A stretch of DNA of 64,000 nucleotides, from positions 76,475,271 through 76,539,270 of the forward strand of contig JBAIZL010000001.1 in the NCBI GenBank assembly GCA_036971475.1, given 5' to 3'. This DNA comes from Prosapia bicincta (lineage: Eukaryota > Arthropoda > Insecta > Hemiptera > Cercopidae). Positions 1 through 46,780 of the stretch are shown here, piece after piece (position 1 is the first letter of the stretch; every line of letters starts with the position of its first letter). A model generated the notes under the pieces. That model had not been told where the DNA came from, made no database searches, and was given only the letters and a program-made list of their open reading frames with translations. Position numbers and translations under genes: made by a program.

Positions 1-1320
1 TTAGAGGAACAAAAAGAGAATGTTACTGGTTGAATTTTTGTAGATGATACTGTACATAATTGGAGACAAGGGATCCTCTTAGCCTCAGTATTTCAAAAAT
101 ATCATCCAATTTTTCAAATGTGTCTCTTACCTTAAGATGTTTTGAAATTCTGGTGTCTTAACTAGATCAAGTTGGTCAAGGAAATCTTGCTAGAAAGTTA
201 ATGTAATTAAAAACTTTCTCTTAATTTATAAGCAAGCTTCTATGACAGATCAGACATTTTTCATACTTGAATTTAATTTTCCTGTGAAATTCATTGTGTT
301 TTATCTTCTTAATACCAAAAAATCAAATGATAATAATGTATAAAAATTAGTATGTTTTATAAATTATTTATACATGTACAAATTTGTATATTTTCTACAA
401 TATAATTTAGTACAAATAAGTTAAATGCAAAACAAGGAGTAATATTTATGTAAAAATAGTTTACATATGCTACAAAATTAATTTTTTAACATTTGAAAAT
501 TTTAGAACTATTAACAGAGAAAACGTTTAACTATATTTTACAGGAATATTTTTTTTTAATTGCATTAGTTACAATTCTAATATATATTAACCACTGAACA
601 ATCATTGTTGAAACTTGCAGTTTTTTTTTAAACAAAAAAAGTGTAATCATTGTTGTTTTAGCTGTTGTCATTGTACAAAGCTCCTGAAGATATCAATATA
701 TTACATTGATGAAAAGCTTTGAACATATTGTTTTTTAAATATTCTTGTTGATGAAATATTTGTACATTAATAAATATAATATTCGGGTAGACTATTTGTG
801 TGTAGGGGTGTTTTTTTTTTTTTTCATTAATGTACTGTATTTTACTGGCCTTTTTCCATAACATAAAGATTTCCTTTGTGTATTTTTCTGAATAAATATT
901 TACAGAGGTTGAACTTTTGCATAGTAAATTCATTTTTGTTATAAAAGAAAACTATTTGAAAATGTTTCTACTTATACTTTTTTTATAAAAGTTTGACTAG
1001 GCTTCTCAGGTTTTTCAATAGACATTGCAAGTTTATAACTTGTTAATGAGTTTTAGTATAAAATTTCCATTACTGAGTCCTTATATTCTTATCAAACTGT
1101 AATAAAACACTGTCACTGGAAAAAAATGATTATAAAAGCTATTATCCATTGTTTTTCAGCTATAGAAATTTTTACGACCTAAAATGCTAATTTAATAGGC
1201 ATGCCAGTGTTAAATTTGATTGGCAAAGTATTCAGTTACGTGGATTATTTTGCTACCAACAATATGGTATAAAGCATTAGTTCAGTTACCGTCTTATAGT
1301 CTAGAATTCAAGGATTTATC
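1..1320. other. AT-rich upstream region without a recognisable gene
   Basis: I see no conserved coding sequence here. The open frames are short and AT-rich and match no family I know. The only structured signal is the hammerhead-like motif at 680-724. The promoter of the downstream protease gene should lie in or upstream of this stretch, but I cannot identify a convincing core promoter by eye. Confidence 0.5.
680..724 (+). ncRNA. Hammerhead-ribozyme-like motif (PLE-tail type)
   Basis: The core CTGAAGA is at 684-690, followed by one unpaired base (691). Stem II has six perfect pairs (692-697 with 705-710) around a 7-nt loop. GAAA is at 711-714, and a palindromic stem III AAGCTT covers 714-719. 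The cleavage-site base would be U720. Stem I is weak: C683-G721, U682-A722, a C681/A723 mismatch, then G680-C724. The layout matches minimal type I hammerheads known from Penelope-like elements. Activity is uncertain because stem I is poor. Confidence 0.4.
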
Positions 1321-36185
<34,865 letters not shown>

Positions 36186-36209
36186 GTCAATGTTGTTAAT
36201 GTAACATTC

Positions 36210-36215
36210 AATAAA
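36210..36215 (+). terminator. Polyadenylation signal of the protease gene
   Basis: AATAAA 25 bp after the stop codon. Confidence 0.7.
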
Positions 36216-36753
36216 ATACTATTTGGAAAATAATTTTGTGACTCCAGAATGTGTTCTTTAAATATTAAAAACCAATACTCTCTTTTTAGAATATAGTTCA
36301 AAGCGCTCACAAACTTTTACAATCAGTACCTTTATAATTTCCTACGCCAATATCTTGTTATTAATTCCTAATATAAGTCTCATGTGTGGATTTCAACACC
36401 CTTCCCTGTGATATTATTTTTCTGTCCTTTCTAAATGCAGGTTGTTGCAAATCCAGAAAAGGGACACTTGGTCGGGGTCTACATTTTAAGGTGCACAGAA
36501 ATAATAAAGATAGGAAGTTGCCTGGTAGAGACGTCAATAAGGCTAAAATTAGGCCTGTTGTTGGTTAGATTATTTCATCAAATGTAATCATGGTGAATTC
36601 ACTGATTAAACTATAATTAAATAATACTTAACTAAGTTAATATGTAATGTAAAAGTTAAGTTATATGTTTCAAAATGTGTTAGCAAGTAAGCCATTACGT
36701 GTTCACTTAGTTAAGTATTATTTAATTCTAGTTAAATATAGTGTTTTAAATTA
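36216..36753. other. Intergenic stretch
   Basis: A 60-codon frame at 36386-36568 matches nothing I know. AAGTAAGCCATTACGTGTTCAC near 36690 resembles a PLE-tail segment at 52082. No gene is supported. Confidence 0.5.
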
Positions 36754-38488
36754 CTGTATTTACTCGTATATAATGCACATATTTTTCCTTTAAATTCCTT
36801 TTACAAATTAAGGGTGCACTTTATACACGAATAGTCATAATTGTAATGACAAAAACCCTGAAATATGGGGTTTACTTTAATGGGTTGGCCTGTTACTTGC
36901 TACAATTTGTCAAGACAGAATACTATAGGGAAAGATCATTGTAAAGCTTTTACCTTTAAGCTGAATTTAAAGCAAAAGTGATTCTTTTCTGCCGTTGTTC
37001 AATTCATTTGTTGGAGAAGGTACCATAATACAGTTCTTGTTTCCGGGACATCCCCACTAATGGCATTCATTTTTTGCCTGCTCTACACTTCTCACTAATG
37101 GCTTTAGTTTGAAATTGCTAGTCGGCTTGAGTAGCTAGTGTTTATCGGTTAACTGTTTTTTATTTACGAGTGAAAACACATTTCGTTCATCGGATACAGC
37201 CAAATTTAAACTTTTAGTAGTAAAACATGCAGAAGATAATGGTAATCGGGCCTCATTGCGCAAATTTGATATTCCAGAAAAGAATTTCCAAGAGTGGAAA
37301 AACAAAAAGCAGAATTATGTCTTGCAACTCGTGATTGGTGGTTTTTTTGTGGCAAGAAAGCGATGTATCCAAATGTAGAAACGCAGCTAGTCTAGTTTAT
37401 ACAAGAAAAGATAAGTGCAGAGTTTGCGATTACTACGAACAATTCAAGCATGGCGAATTGCTGAACGTCTTAATATCGATAGTACACAATTTTGTGCAAG
37501 TCTTGGTTGGAGTGAAAAGTTTTTTCTTAAACATGGTCATTCAATTCGAAGGCAAACTACTTTAGCTCAACAGTTACCCGATGAATATAAAAATGAAATT
37601 ATTAAATTAATTGATTTATCTTACAAGTGAGGATGAGGAATAATTTTGAATTGTTTCAAATTGGAAACGCTGATCAATGTCCCATATTTTTTGATATGTC
37701 AATGGCTACTTAAGTTGAACGAAAGGGAGTCAAGCCGGTACCGATCAGATCAACAGGATGCGAGAAGCAAAGATCGAAACAGTGTGGAATCAAAGACCAG
37801 GTGGTTTGTTAAAGAAAAATGTCTATTAGTCCTGGATAGTTTCAAAGCACATTTCACGAAACTGTAAAGGAAAAGCTGGCACATATGAAAAGTGATTCGG
37901 CAGTAATTCCAAGAGGATTAAAATCTGTACTTCAGCGTCTAGACGTAGCAGTTAATAAACCTTTCAAAAGCAATTTTAAAAACTGTACACCCAGTGGATA
38001 TGTGATAGTGAACATACATATACTCTATCTGGGAAAATATGACCTACCCTTTCACTTATTTTGGAATTAATTCTTAAAGCCTGGAAGGCAATCAAATATG
38101 AATCAGCTACGAAGAGCTTCAAAAAATGTGGTGTTTCCAATGTAATTGATGGTACAGGGGACTGCGTGCTCTGGAATAACAGTGATATTGAAGATTCCCA
38201 TTAGAATTAAGAAATTCCGCCATCTTCGGAAAGTAATGATGATGAGTGAAAAATTGTGTATATTAAAAAGAAACAAATTTAGGTAATGTTAATTTTGAAT
38301 TATATTGTAACTTTCTTAACTGTTTGTGTTTGGATATTTCATTGAAATAAGTAAGTGTAACTTACTTACTTAGCTGTTGGTAAGTACAACTTATTAGCTA
38401 TTGACATTTTTATATTTTCTCCAACATATTGTAATGGAATACAGGTGCGCGTTATACATAAATGTGTGTTATAGACGCATAAATATGG
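36754..38488 (+). mobile_element. pogo-like DNA transposon remnant
   Basis: Termini TA/CTGTATTTACTCGTATA and (inverse) TA/CCATATTTATGCGTCTATA are similar inverted repeats flanked by TA. The coding remains, in shifting frames, start with KFKLLVVKHAEDNGNRASLR (pogo/Brinker-type HTH), then FCASLGWSEKFFLKHGHSIR, KTTLAQ-like residues, IGNADQCPIFFDMSMAT, and RGLKSVLQRLDVAVNKPFK, the QPLDV.NKPFK region of DDE_1 transposases. The end has SFKKCGVSNVIDGTGDC. Several frameshifts and stops make it inactive. Confidence 0.85.
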
Positions 38489-38764
38489 TAATATCTTTTA
38501 CACATGTTCAATGTATTTATTCACTCCCTTATCCAGCAAAGTCATTTTTGTTGCATAAATAGTACAAAGAGATAGATAAGTTCTATAATATGGTATATAC
38601 AATAGATTATACTGATAATTATATTAATATAAAGCAGTAAATAGACACACTCAACATATTTCAATAAACAATAGCAGAAATTAAAACATAATAATTTTAG
38701 ACTTTTAAATTTGGCCATTCATTAAATATGTGACAAATACCTACAGTAAAACTTACTCTTCGAT

Positions 38765-39345
38765 TATTATGGGCTGTCATTTCGGGAGATGTTTTTCATT
38801 GTCAACCCAGATTTGCTCTCAAACTGTAATGGGATGGGTTTATCCCCATCCAGAATTAAGGCCCTAGTCTGGGAGTTCGTTCCTGGTATGGTAAGAGTGG
38901 ATAAAGGCAAAATTCCACTACCTGGACCAAACTAATCAGTTGGGGTAATGACGTATGAAAAACCTGACCGTTCTGAAGGTTCTACTAGTCCCGCGTAGTT
39001 CTGAAAAAAAGGTAGAAACAGTAGTGTCTTGTTGGAATTTGCTATATCCCAGGTGCATGCCAGTTACTATTCTAGGCTTTACAGTAAGGCTGAAAGGCTT
39101 GTATGAACGGGTTGTGGTACCAAGCCCCCTGTCTGGGCTTGACAAAAGTCACCTGGGCAGTAGTCACAAGTTTGAAGTTAGATTTGGGGGTATGGTCTTG
39201 TTCTAAAGAAGTGGAAAGGTGCCCTTATATAGTTCTTTCTCAGTGTAAGAGTTGGTTTAGAATTGTAATAAACCAGAACAGCCGTCTCTTTACAGTCGAA
39301 AGAAATACTGTAAACAGTCTATAAAAACTATGTATTTTTTGGTGT
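38765..39345. other. Unidentified GC-richer segment
   Basis: The segment is visibly richer in G and C than its surroundings. Its start (38770-38815) is, on the - strand, a decayed copy of the GGGAGATG hammerhead-type tail (TTGACAA and CTCCCGAAA). The remaining 450 bp do not encode a protein I recognise on either strand. It may be the 5' or untranslated part of a PLE or LINE. Confidence 0.4.
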
Positions 39346-40075
39346 TTAATTCTTGAATAGCATAAACCAATGGAACAACACAACAATGATTGACAAACTA
39401 TAAAACCCCCTAAAAAATATACTCAATAGCCCAGCTGTAAATACACAACACGACAAACACATAAAATACTTAAAAATACCATACAAATCACCCAACACAC
39501 ATACATTAACCAACACACTTCGTATGTATACAATTGCCAAATAGCTTACTCCACACACAAAATCCTCAACATACAATTTAAACATAAAGACACATACATT
39601 TCCGCTGGTGTTTACAAACTAACTTGCAGTTTATGCCCCAGTTTTTACAAAAGCCAAACAGGGAGGTCTTTTTACACACGCTACCAAGAGCGCATAAAAG
39701 CAATCACAAACAAAATCACCCAATCATACTTCGCCTAACATCTAATATCCACAAACAATAGCTACACAAACATAAACACCTATCTAACATACAAATTCTT
39801 CACAAACAAAACAAAAATAATCAACTATATACTTGTAAAACTGAACAATATGAGACATACAAAGATTTCAAACTACACTCCACACACATACTCAACACCC
39901 AATTACACTATAACTCACATACACTTTTTGACATTATAACCCCTAATACTCTCCAAAATACACCTACATTGCTACCCTAATATACCCCCTCCCACCAACT
40001 TATAATATCCGTATAACAACCGTCCTTAACAATCATAAAAGTAAGTGCTACTATAGGCAAGTGTAAAATATATGT
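39346..40075 (+). mobile_element. Penelope-like element fragment, GIY-YIG and 3' tail
   Basis: C/A-rich + strand. The frame near 39600-39740 reads AGVYKLTCSLCPSFYKSQTG then RSFYTRYQERIKAI, a GIY-YIG endonuclease with the YIG motif changed to YKS. The tail at 40016-40075 (AACCGTCCTTAACAATC, GTAAGTGCTACTATAGGCAA) is the same tail that follows the hammerhead-like motifs at 2080 and 13540. Stops break the frame. Confidence 0.75.
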
Positions 40076-41158
40076 ATGTGTTTCAGTTAAAAACTAGTAC
40101 CTCACATGAAGGAATCAATTAATAAGAATAATACAGTATATTTTTAACATCTGTGGATAAATTTTTGAAATTATTGCAAAAACGTTTGTATTTGCTGAAA
40201 ATTGTATTTATTTATTCTTGAAAACCGTCAGAATTACTTCACTTGATAAAATAACCCCATACTGGTTGTTGTATCATTGTCAGCTTGGATTTTCTTTCAA
40301 ACGACTGCTGATATTGTTGGTTGTAGACACCCAATGGGTTATGATGGTATAGAGGTGGAAACCGTCTCTGGCAAAAAAATGTAGTACCTTCAGTATTCAC
40401 ACGCATATTTTTACATTTACATAGTTTACTGTTGATATGAGTTACTTTAAATAATAATATAACGTTTAGCAAATTCTAGCAGAAAAAACCTTAGCAGCGA
40501 GTTTTTTAACCGAAATCGTCCTGCATGATTATGAGATCTAGATTGATTGAATCTAGGTTGCCTGTCAGTTCATTTTCCGCCAGCTTGGACAAAATCGGAG
40601 AAGTCTTACATACAGAACAGCAGTAATTTCAAAGCCCAGATACTGGTATATTCCCAGGACAGTGTTTTATTGTTTTGCAAAGGGGGATGCAACATTATTA
40701 TTTTGGCAACCAATGATAACGCTCTTAAACTTTGTCCATTTAATTTATAAGCTAGATGGTGAATCCACTATTTCTAAAAATCCCTTATACTTTCTACTTT
40801 CTAACAATTATCTTATACTGGATATGCCTAAATATTGCTTTTGCCTATACTGCTTTAATTATTAAATTGAAAAATAATTATGGTTTTATTGTTTTATCTC
40901 CTGGCCTTTAAAATTAAATATTGTTTCAGTTTATAAGATCATTTTTAACTTTTTCTTCATTACGGTACTTGCACTTTCACACATTAGATACATGTTTTGA
41001 TGCAATTTCGATACACTTTTATTTATTTTTGTTGGCTTTATCTTATAAAGTATCCCTTTGCATATATTTCTAAACAACCTTTAGGTCTATAGTTCATTAA
41101 ATACAAATAGTAATTTTATTATCACTTTTACATTTTATATAGAGATATAAGTTTATAT
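40076..41158. other. Intergenic stretch without recognised feature
   Basis: Mixed AT-rich sequence with short frames only. No family recognised. Confidence 0.5.
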
Positions 41159-41520
41159 CTATCTCACTAGTATACAAATTAAAATGCAACAACTGCAATA
41201 AGTTCTATATTGGACAAACAGGCAGATCTTTTGCCAAAAGATATAAAGAACACAAAAGCGCACTGCACACTACTATTGAATCCACCTTTGCAAATCACCT
41301 CATGGACACTAAACAATCTTGCAAAAGTATGGAAAATAACATGAGCATCCTCCACACATGCAACAAAGGCCATAAATTAAACACACTAGAACAGTATGAA
41401 ATATATAGACATAGCAACACACATAAAAATGACATCCTAAATGAACAAACACTGCATAGATCACACATCTCTTCGATCGTTTCGAGCACATCACTTCTAA
41501 CTTTCAAAAAAAAATAGTAT
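41159..41520 (+). mobile_element. Penelope-like element fragment, best-preserved GIY-YIG endonuclease
   Basis: The + frame reads VYKLKCNNCNKFYIGQTGRS, then FAKRYKEHKSAL, ESTFANHLMDTKQ, ILHTCNKGHKLNTLEQYEIY and DILNEQTLH. This is the GIY-YIG domain with the CxxC pair, Arg of GRSF, His of EH and the Glu region of a Penelope-type endonuclease, and only the 5' reverse transcriptase is missing. The frame stops near 41517, 17 bp before a (TG)n microsatellite. 5'-truncated, as is typical of target-primed retroelements. Confidence 0.88.
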
Positions 41521-41531
41521 CGAGGAAGCAC

Positions 41532-41534
<3 letters not shown>

Positions 41535-41596
<62 letters not shown>
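41535..41596. repeat. (TG)n microsatellite
   Basis: About 31 TG units directly following the PLE fragment. Confidence 0.95.
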
Positions 41597-41599
<3 letters not shown>

Positions 41600-41844
41600 A
41601 TAAGTAAAGTAAATATAAAATAAAACTCCAAACAATTAGCACTCAGAGTGAGGTGTGGTAACTGTTGAATATCCATATACACAAAATTATTTTAAAAATT
41701 ACAATCCAGAGCTTGAATCCAATGTAACATTTAAAAATATAAATTAAATAAAATGTTAAAAAAAAATTAGTATTTTCTTTTCCTCTTTTGTTTATATTCG
41801 AATTACTTTTGCTGCCGCCTATAATCAAAATAATAACAAGAAAG

Positions 41845-41849
41845 TCATC
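41845..41849. repeat. BEL/Pao target-site duplication, left
   Basis: TCATC, matched by TCATC at 49354-49358. Five bases is usual for BEL/Pao. Confidence 0.85.
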
Positions 41850-42632
41850 TGATTAGTCTGTAGAGAGACTAAAAGTTGAAATGAAACGCGGGGCGGCAAA
41901 GCATTGTCTACCAGGTTACTTACAGTTGCGCAATCGTGAATCACAATTAACATAGAAAGGTTAATAACTGCTCTAAGCAAATCTAACCAGTTAGAAATAA
42001 AAGCACGACGACACTGAATTTAACATGAATATAAAATGCAAGTTCTAAATAATCCTTAGATACGCACTTACCCTAGGTAAGAAGTGAAGCAACGTTCGAA
42101 GGAGCGAGGTTGAAGCTTCCACAGTACTGTGGTCGTCTGACCACGTAACTAAAAACTCAATTAAAGTCATGAGTAACAAGTAAAAGTTTACCTTACAAAG
42201 CACTTAAGTTCTTGCCGCGAGTCTACGCACTTAGATTGCACAACCGGCGTGATCGAGCGACACTTTAACGAAACGGCGAAAATATAGTTCAAAATGTTCA
42301 TCGACGCGGTCCGAACCTTACGCACATATTAATGAACGAATGCGGTACTTTTAAATTGTCCGAAACAAAGCCCATGCGAAATAAGCGGCGCGGTTTAACA
42401 GGACTGCCCTAGTCGAGAGCCACGAAACTTCTCCCGATGTGTTGAAGCGGAAAGAACTGTAGAAATAAGAAGGGAGGGGGGTTCAGAGAGGTCATCAGGT
42501 AAAATCAATACTTGGTCCATATATCGATTAGTGGGTCAGAAATCACGTGACCAATACCGTCAAGGCACAGCTGATTGAGTTAAATAATAGATCAGAGGAA
42601 GCAAGTTCAAACTTCGAGCGCTGACTCGAACA
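41850..42632 (-). repeat. BEL/Pao 3' LTR
   Basis: 783 bp. On the coding strand it begins TGTTCGAG and ends CTAATCA. It lacks a short segment present in the other LTR near 48845-48875. Confidence 0.92.
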
Positions 42633-42650
42633 TACCGCCCACCAAAACGA
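42633..42650 (-). other. Polypurine tract candidate of BEL/Pao
   Basis: On the coding strand TTTTGGTGGGCGGTA directly precedes the 3' LTR, the place where plus-strand priming occurs. Confidence 0.6.
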
Positions 42651-42809
42651 ATGTTTTTAATCCGCCAGGTGGGTAGGGGGCAAAGAACCAATAGCACCGG
42701 AAACCGAGGGTGCCGAAGAAAAAAATGGCCAGGGAAAACGAAGAAAAATTAAGAGAAACAAAAGGGGCAAGAGCGCCGAAGAAAGAACCTGTCGGAAAGC
42801 GGTGAAGAA

Positions 42810-44269
42810 CTAATGACGAAGCGGAAAGCCGACGAGCTTGTTGACTGGTCGCCTCAGCTGTCCGTGAGCGGTCTTGATTGTGGCTACTCTAGAGATGAGA
42901 TCTTTTCCAGGATGCAGCTGATGATCCTACCCATAGGCCAATGAAGGGGGCTTGGGTGTTCTCCAGTTATGAAGACAAGTTGATTTTCCTTGAGTGGCGA
43001 CGAGTCCTTATTCCACTTGTGCCGTTGAATCTGAGTGTGTAGATACTGAGTGGACCAAATTTTCCAGAAGCGGTTGGACATCTGTTGGAGCATAGACCAT
43101 CGAGATTTAAGCGGAGGTTCAGTATAACATTCTTCAGGAAGTGACAGTAGCTGACGGCCAATCAAAAAATGCCCAGGAGTGAGAAAGGAAGCTCCTTCGC
43201 TGGGGTCTGGCGAAACTTCGAAAATAGGACGACTGTTCAAAATGGCCTCTATCCTGATGAACAGAGTAGATAGCTCTTCAGCGGTGAGGGTGGTGTTGCC
43301 TACAGTGCGTCGCAATAACAACTTAGCGGATTTGACAGCGGCTTCCCAAAGTCCTCCAAAGTGAGGGGCAGCCGGAGGATTGAAATGCCAACAGATGTGT
43401 TGGTCAGCTAGCTTGCGTTCAATAAGCGAGTTAGAGCGGTCCAGAAACTTGTAGACATCGTTAAGTCGGTTAGCGGCGCCAGTAAAGTTCGTGCCGTTAT
43501 CAGAGTAAATTTCTGAAGGTAGACCTCGTCTAGCGGTGAAGCTGTGTAATGCGGCGAGGAAGGCATCAGTAGATAAGTCGGTCACCAATTCCAAATGAAC
43601 TGCTTTAGTGGTCATACATACAAATAAACAGAGGTAAGCTTTCAATAGCTTGGAGGTGCGCAAATGGTTGGCCTTTGTGTCAAAAGGTCCAGCGAAATCT
43701 ACTCCGACTCTATAGAAAGGTGGAGACGGCGTAACTCTTGATGAGGGCAAAGGTGCCATTATGGGCTGGCGTGGTTTAGTTTGCATGCGGAAACATCGAA
43801 TGCAAGCATGGATGCGTTGGCGAAGTAATGATCGCAAAGCTATGACCCAAAATTCACTATTGATCAAGGCTTGAGTGGTACGCGGTCCAGCATGCAAGGC
43901 CAGCTTGTGATAATGGTCACATATGAGGTCGACGTAATGATGGCGCTTTGGTAACAGAAGCGGGTGTTTAGAATCATAACTCAGAGACGAATGATCAAGT
44001 CTACCGCCCACCCTGAGTAGACCATGGGCGTCGATAAATGGTGTTAGGCTGCGTAAACGGTCGTTGACGCGTTTACCAGTTCGAAGGTTTTGTAGAGCTT
44101 CACTGAAAACAGAGGTTTGTACCAGTTTAACGCATACAGCTTTTGCGTTATCCAACTCCTGTACTGACAGCGGTCGTAGCGTAGATTTGACTGAGGCTGC
44201 TTTGGCCTTATAGCGTATGTTGTGATGATGGCCGATCGCCAGGCTCTTGTTGCGACAGTTGTCGATGAA
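42810..44269 (-). pseudogene. BEL/Pao integrase region
   Basis: In frame with the upstream pol after the TGA at 44270. Visible parts are an H2C2 zinc-binding region (HYHKLALHAGPRTTQALINS, then CIRCFRMQTKP), the DDE core (VGVDFAGPFDT, IYSDNGTNFTGA, FGGLWEAAVKSAK with the catalytic Glu), and the C-terminal DUF5641 region (FLTPGHFLIGR, HKWN, WPMGRI). A one-base shift near 42905 sends the frame to an early stop at 42884; the original frame can be followed to a TAG at 42810-42812. Not functional as it stands. Confidence 0.9.
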
Positions 44270-46780
44270 TCATAATACGTAAGCGAAGACATGATGAAGA
44301 GTGGTTAAGCTCGAATTTTGCTCAATGATTTCCATAAGACGGTTGGGCTCTTGAACAGCGGCGCAATTAACCTTAGCCTCAACCTTTGTTTCCGTCTGAT
44401 CCGGGTTAGTGCCTTTAGGCCTAGACAGATTCCAAGTGGTAGGACAATGTAATAACCAAGAAGATCCATGCCACCAAAGCGGGTGTGTGGCAAGTTGATC
44501 AGGCAAACAACTGCGAGAAGCAACGTCTGCGGGGTTGTCAAGAGTCGAGACATGAAACCAATGATCCATGGAGGTAATTGACACAATCTCCGTGATGCAG
44601 TTAGCTACGAAAGTTTTCAATTGATGAGGCGGGGTATGAATCCAATGAAGTACTATCTCAGAATCAGTAAAGAAGAGAGTGTTAGCGATTGGAATGAAAT
44701 CAAGAGCTGGTTGAATTGATTTGTATAACTTAGCCAGCAGTACTGCGCCGCAAAGTTCCAAACGAGGTATGGTAAGCAATTTAACAGGGGCTACCTTACT
44801 TTTAGCTTTCAACAGGCTGGTGTTGACGGCCCCATTAAGCTCAGATCTCAAATAGATAGAAGCAGCATAGCCTGATTCGGAGCCATCACAAAACCCAACG
44901 ATGCGATGACTGGCTGATCGCGTGCCTACATGGCGAGGAATTTGAATAGCAGACAAACAGGCGAAGTGGACAATGAAGCTGTCCCATTGATCGAGCAGAG
45001 GGGTTGGCAGAGGCTGATCCGAGTCCAGTTTCCCCAACCACAAGCGCTTAAGAAAAGACTTAATCCAAAAGGTAATAGGCGTTAAGAAGCCAAGCGGGTC
45101 AAAAGTTCGTGCGACGTAGGACAAGATGGTGCGTTTTGTGGGCACCAGCGTAAAAGTTTGAGTTTGATACGAGAACGAGTCTGAAGAGGGGTTCCATTGT
45201 AAACCCAATATTTCAATTGCAGCGGATTCGTCTTGAAACAATAGAGGATTTTCCAAATGAGAAGAAGGTAGCGTTACGAGTAGCGAGGGTTCATTTGACG
45301 ACCATTTTCTGAGTTCCAGGCCTGCGCGAGCGAAAATGTCGATAAGTTCTTGTATTAACGTCTTAGCGGCCTCGGGCGTGTCAGCTCCAGCGACGACGTC
45401 ATCTACGTAGGTCTGATGAAGGATTGCTTCGGAGGCTGTAGGATAGCGGGTTCCCTCATCCTTTACTAGTTGTTCAAGCGTTCGCAGAGCTAAGTAAGCG
45501 GAAGGGGTCAGGCCATAGGTGACCGTAGCTAGTTCATACTCGATTAACGGTGATTGAGGTGAAGACCGGTAAAGTATGTGTTGGTAAGAACGATCTTCAG
45601 GTCGGACCAAAATTTGGCGGTACATCATTTTGATGTCGGTGCAGACAGCGTAAGTATATAAACGGAAAGAGATGATTAAATTAGCCAAGTCCTTTTGCAG
45701 TTTAGGACCGGATAACATTTGCTGATTCAGGGTGTTTGCATGGCAATCAGGTGATGACGCGTTGAACACAACTCTAAGCTTGGTAGTAGAGCTGGTGGTT
45801 TTAAATACGCAATGGTGCGGAATAAGATAGTCAGAAGCCTTGAGGGCGGGGTACATGTGCCCTAGAGCGATATACTCGGCCATAAACTGATGATATTGTA
45901 TGGCTACCTCAGGCTGGCGGTTTAAACGCTTTTCTAACGCATGATAACTCGCAAGAACAGTGTTACGGTTAGACTTGAGCGGGATAGCTTCCGGTTTAAA
46001 GGGGAGTGCTACGATATATCTTCCCGTTGCGTCACGATCAGTAGTAGTTGCGAACAGTTCTTCACAAAGTTGATCTTCGGGGCTGAGGTGATTTGCTGGT
46101 GCGACTTCCTCAACTTCCCAAAAGCGTCTAATGTTGTCATCGATTGACTTCAAAGTAGTGATGAATACACGTGGCTGCTGAGGCATGCTATAAGGTATGG
46201 AACCCATGACGACCCAACCTAACCTGGTGTTGAGTGCTGAGGGTTGTCCTTGGATAATATTGCAAAGTCCATTCACAAGTATTTGTGTAAAAATGTCAGC
46301 ACCTAGGATGATGTCAACACCGGAAGGTGTGTCGAACTGAGGGTCAGCTAGCGGTAAGTGCTGATATTGAGCACGTATGCAAGGCGCCAAAGCGGTAGAT
46401 GGAAGCGGGTCAGTAATGCGTGGAAGCACAGCGGCTTCTGCGGTCAGCATGACACCTGGGTCATGTCTCGAGAAAATAAGCAAAGTGACGTACTCATGAA
46501 TGCGGGTTGTCTTGGCTGCGACACCAATCAAAGAAAGATTTGATTTCCGAGCGGGTAAATTCAACAGAGTGCTTGCATGCTTAGTTATGACAGAGATTTG
46601 ACTGCCTGGATCTATAAGTGCTCTAAATGGAAGCGGTCGGCCAAATTGGTCCTGAATGATGACCTGCACGGTGCCTAACAGGGCTAGAGAAGCTTCAATA
46701 TTGCAAGAAAGAGCATGCGGTAGCGATTGAGTAGCAAGTTCAGGTCTAGCTGTTGAACGAGGGTGTCGCGGTGAAAATAG
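44270..46780 (-). pseudogene. BEL/Pao protease, reverse transcriptase and RNase H region
   Basis: The frame is open from the gag stop at 46783 to TGA at 44270. It includes the aspartic protease (RALIDPGSQISVITK; the usual DTG/DSG reads DPG), reverse transcriptase (LRVVFNASS, then YVDDVVAGADTPEAA with the YVDD catalytic motif and LRKWSSN), and the BEL/Pao-type Peptidase_A17/RNase H region (VAPVKLLTIPRLELCGAVLL, FFTDSEIVLHWI, NPADVASRS). There is no credible internal start, so expression would rely on gag readthrough or an original single frame. DPG is common in this group's DUF1758 proteases. Confidence 0.92.

Noticed and set aside
36386..36568. 60-codon frame after the protease gene
   Set aside because: No homology recognised, no splice or start context; probably chance.
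42967..43364. Short frames inside the BEL/Pao integrase region on both strands
   Set aside because: Shadows of the integrase frame, which has clear motif support.
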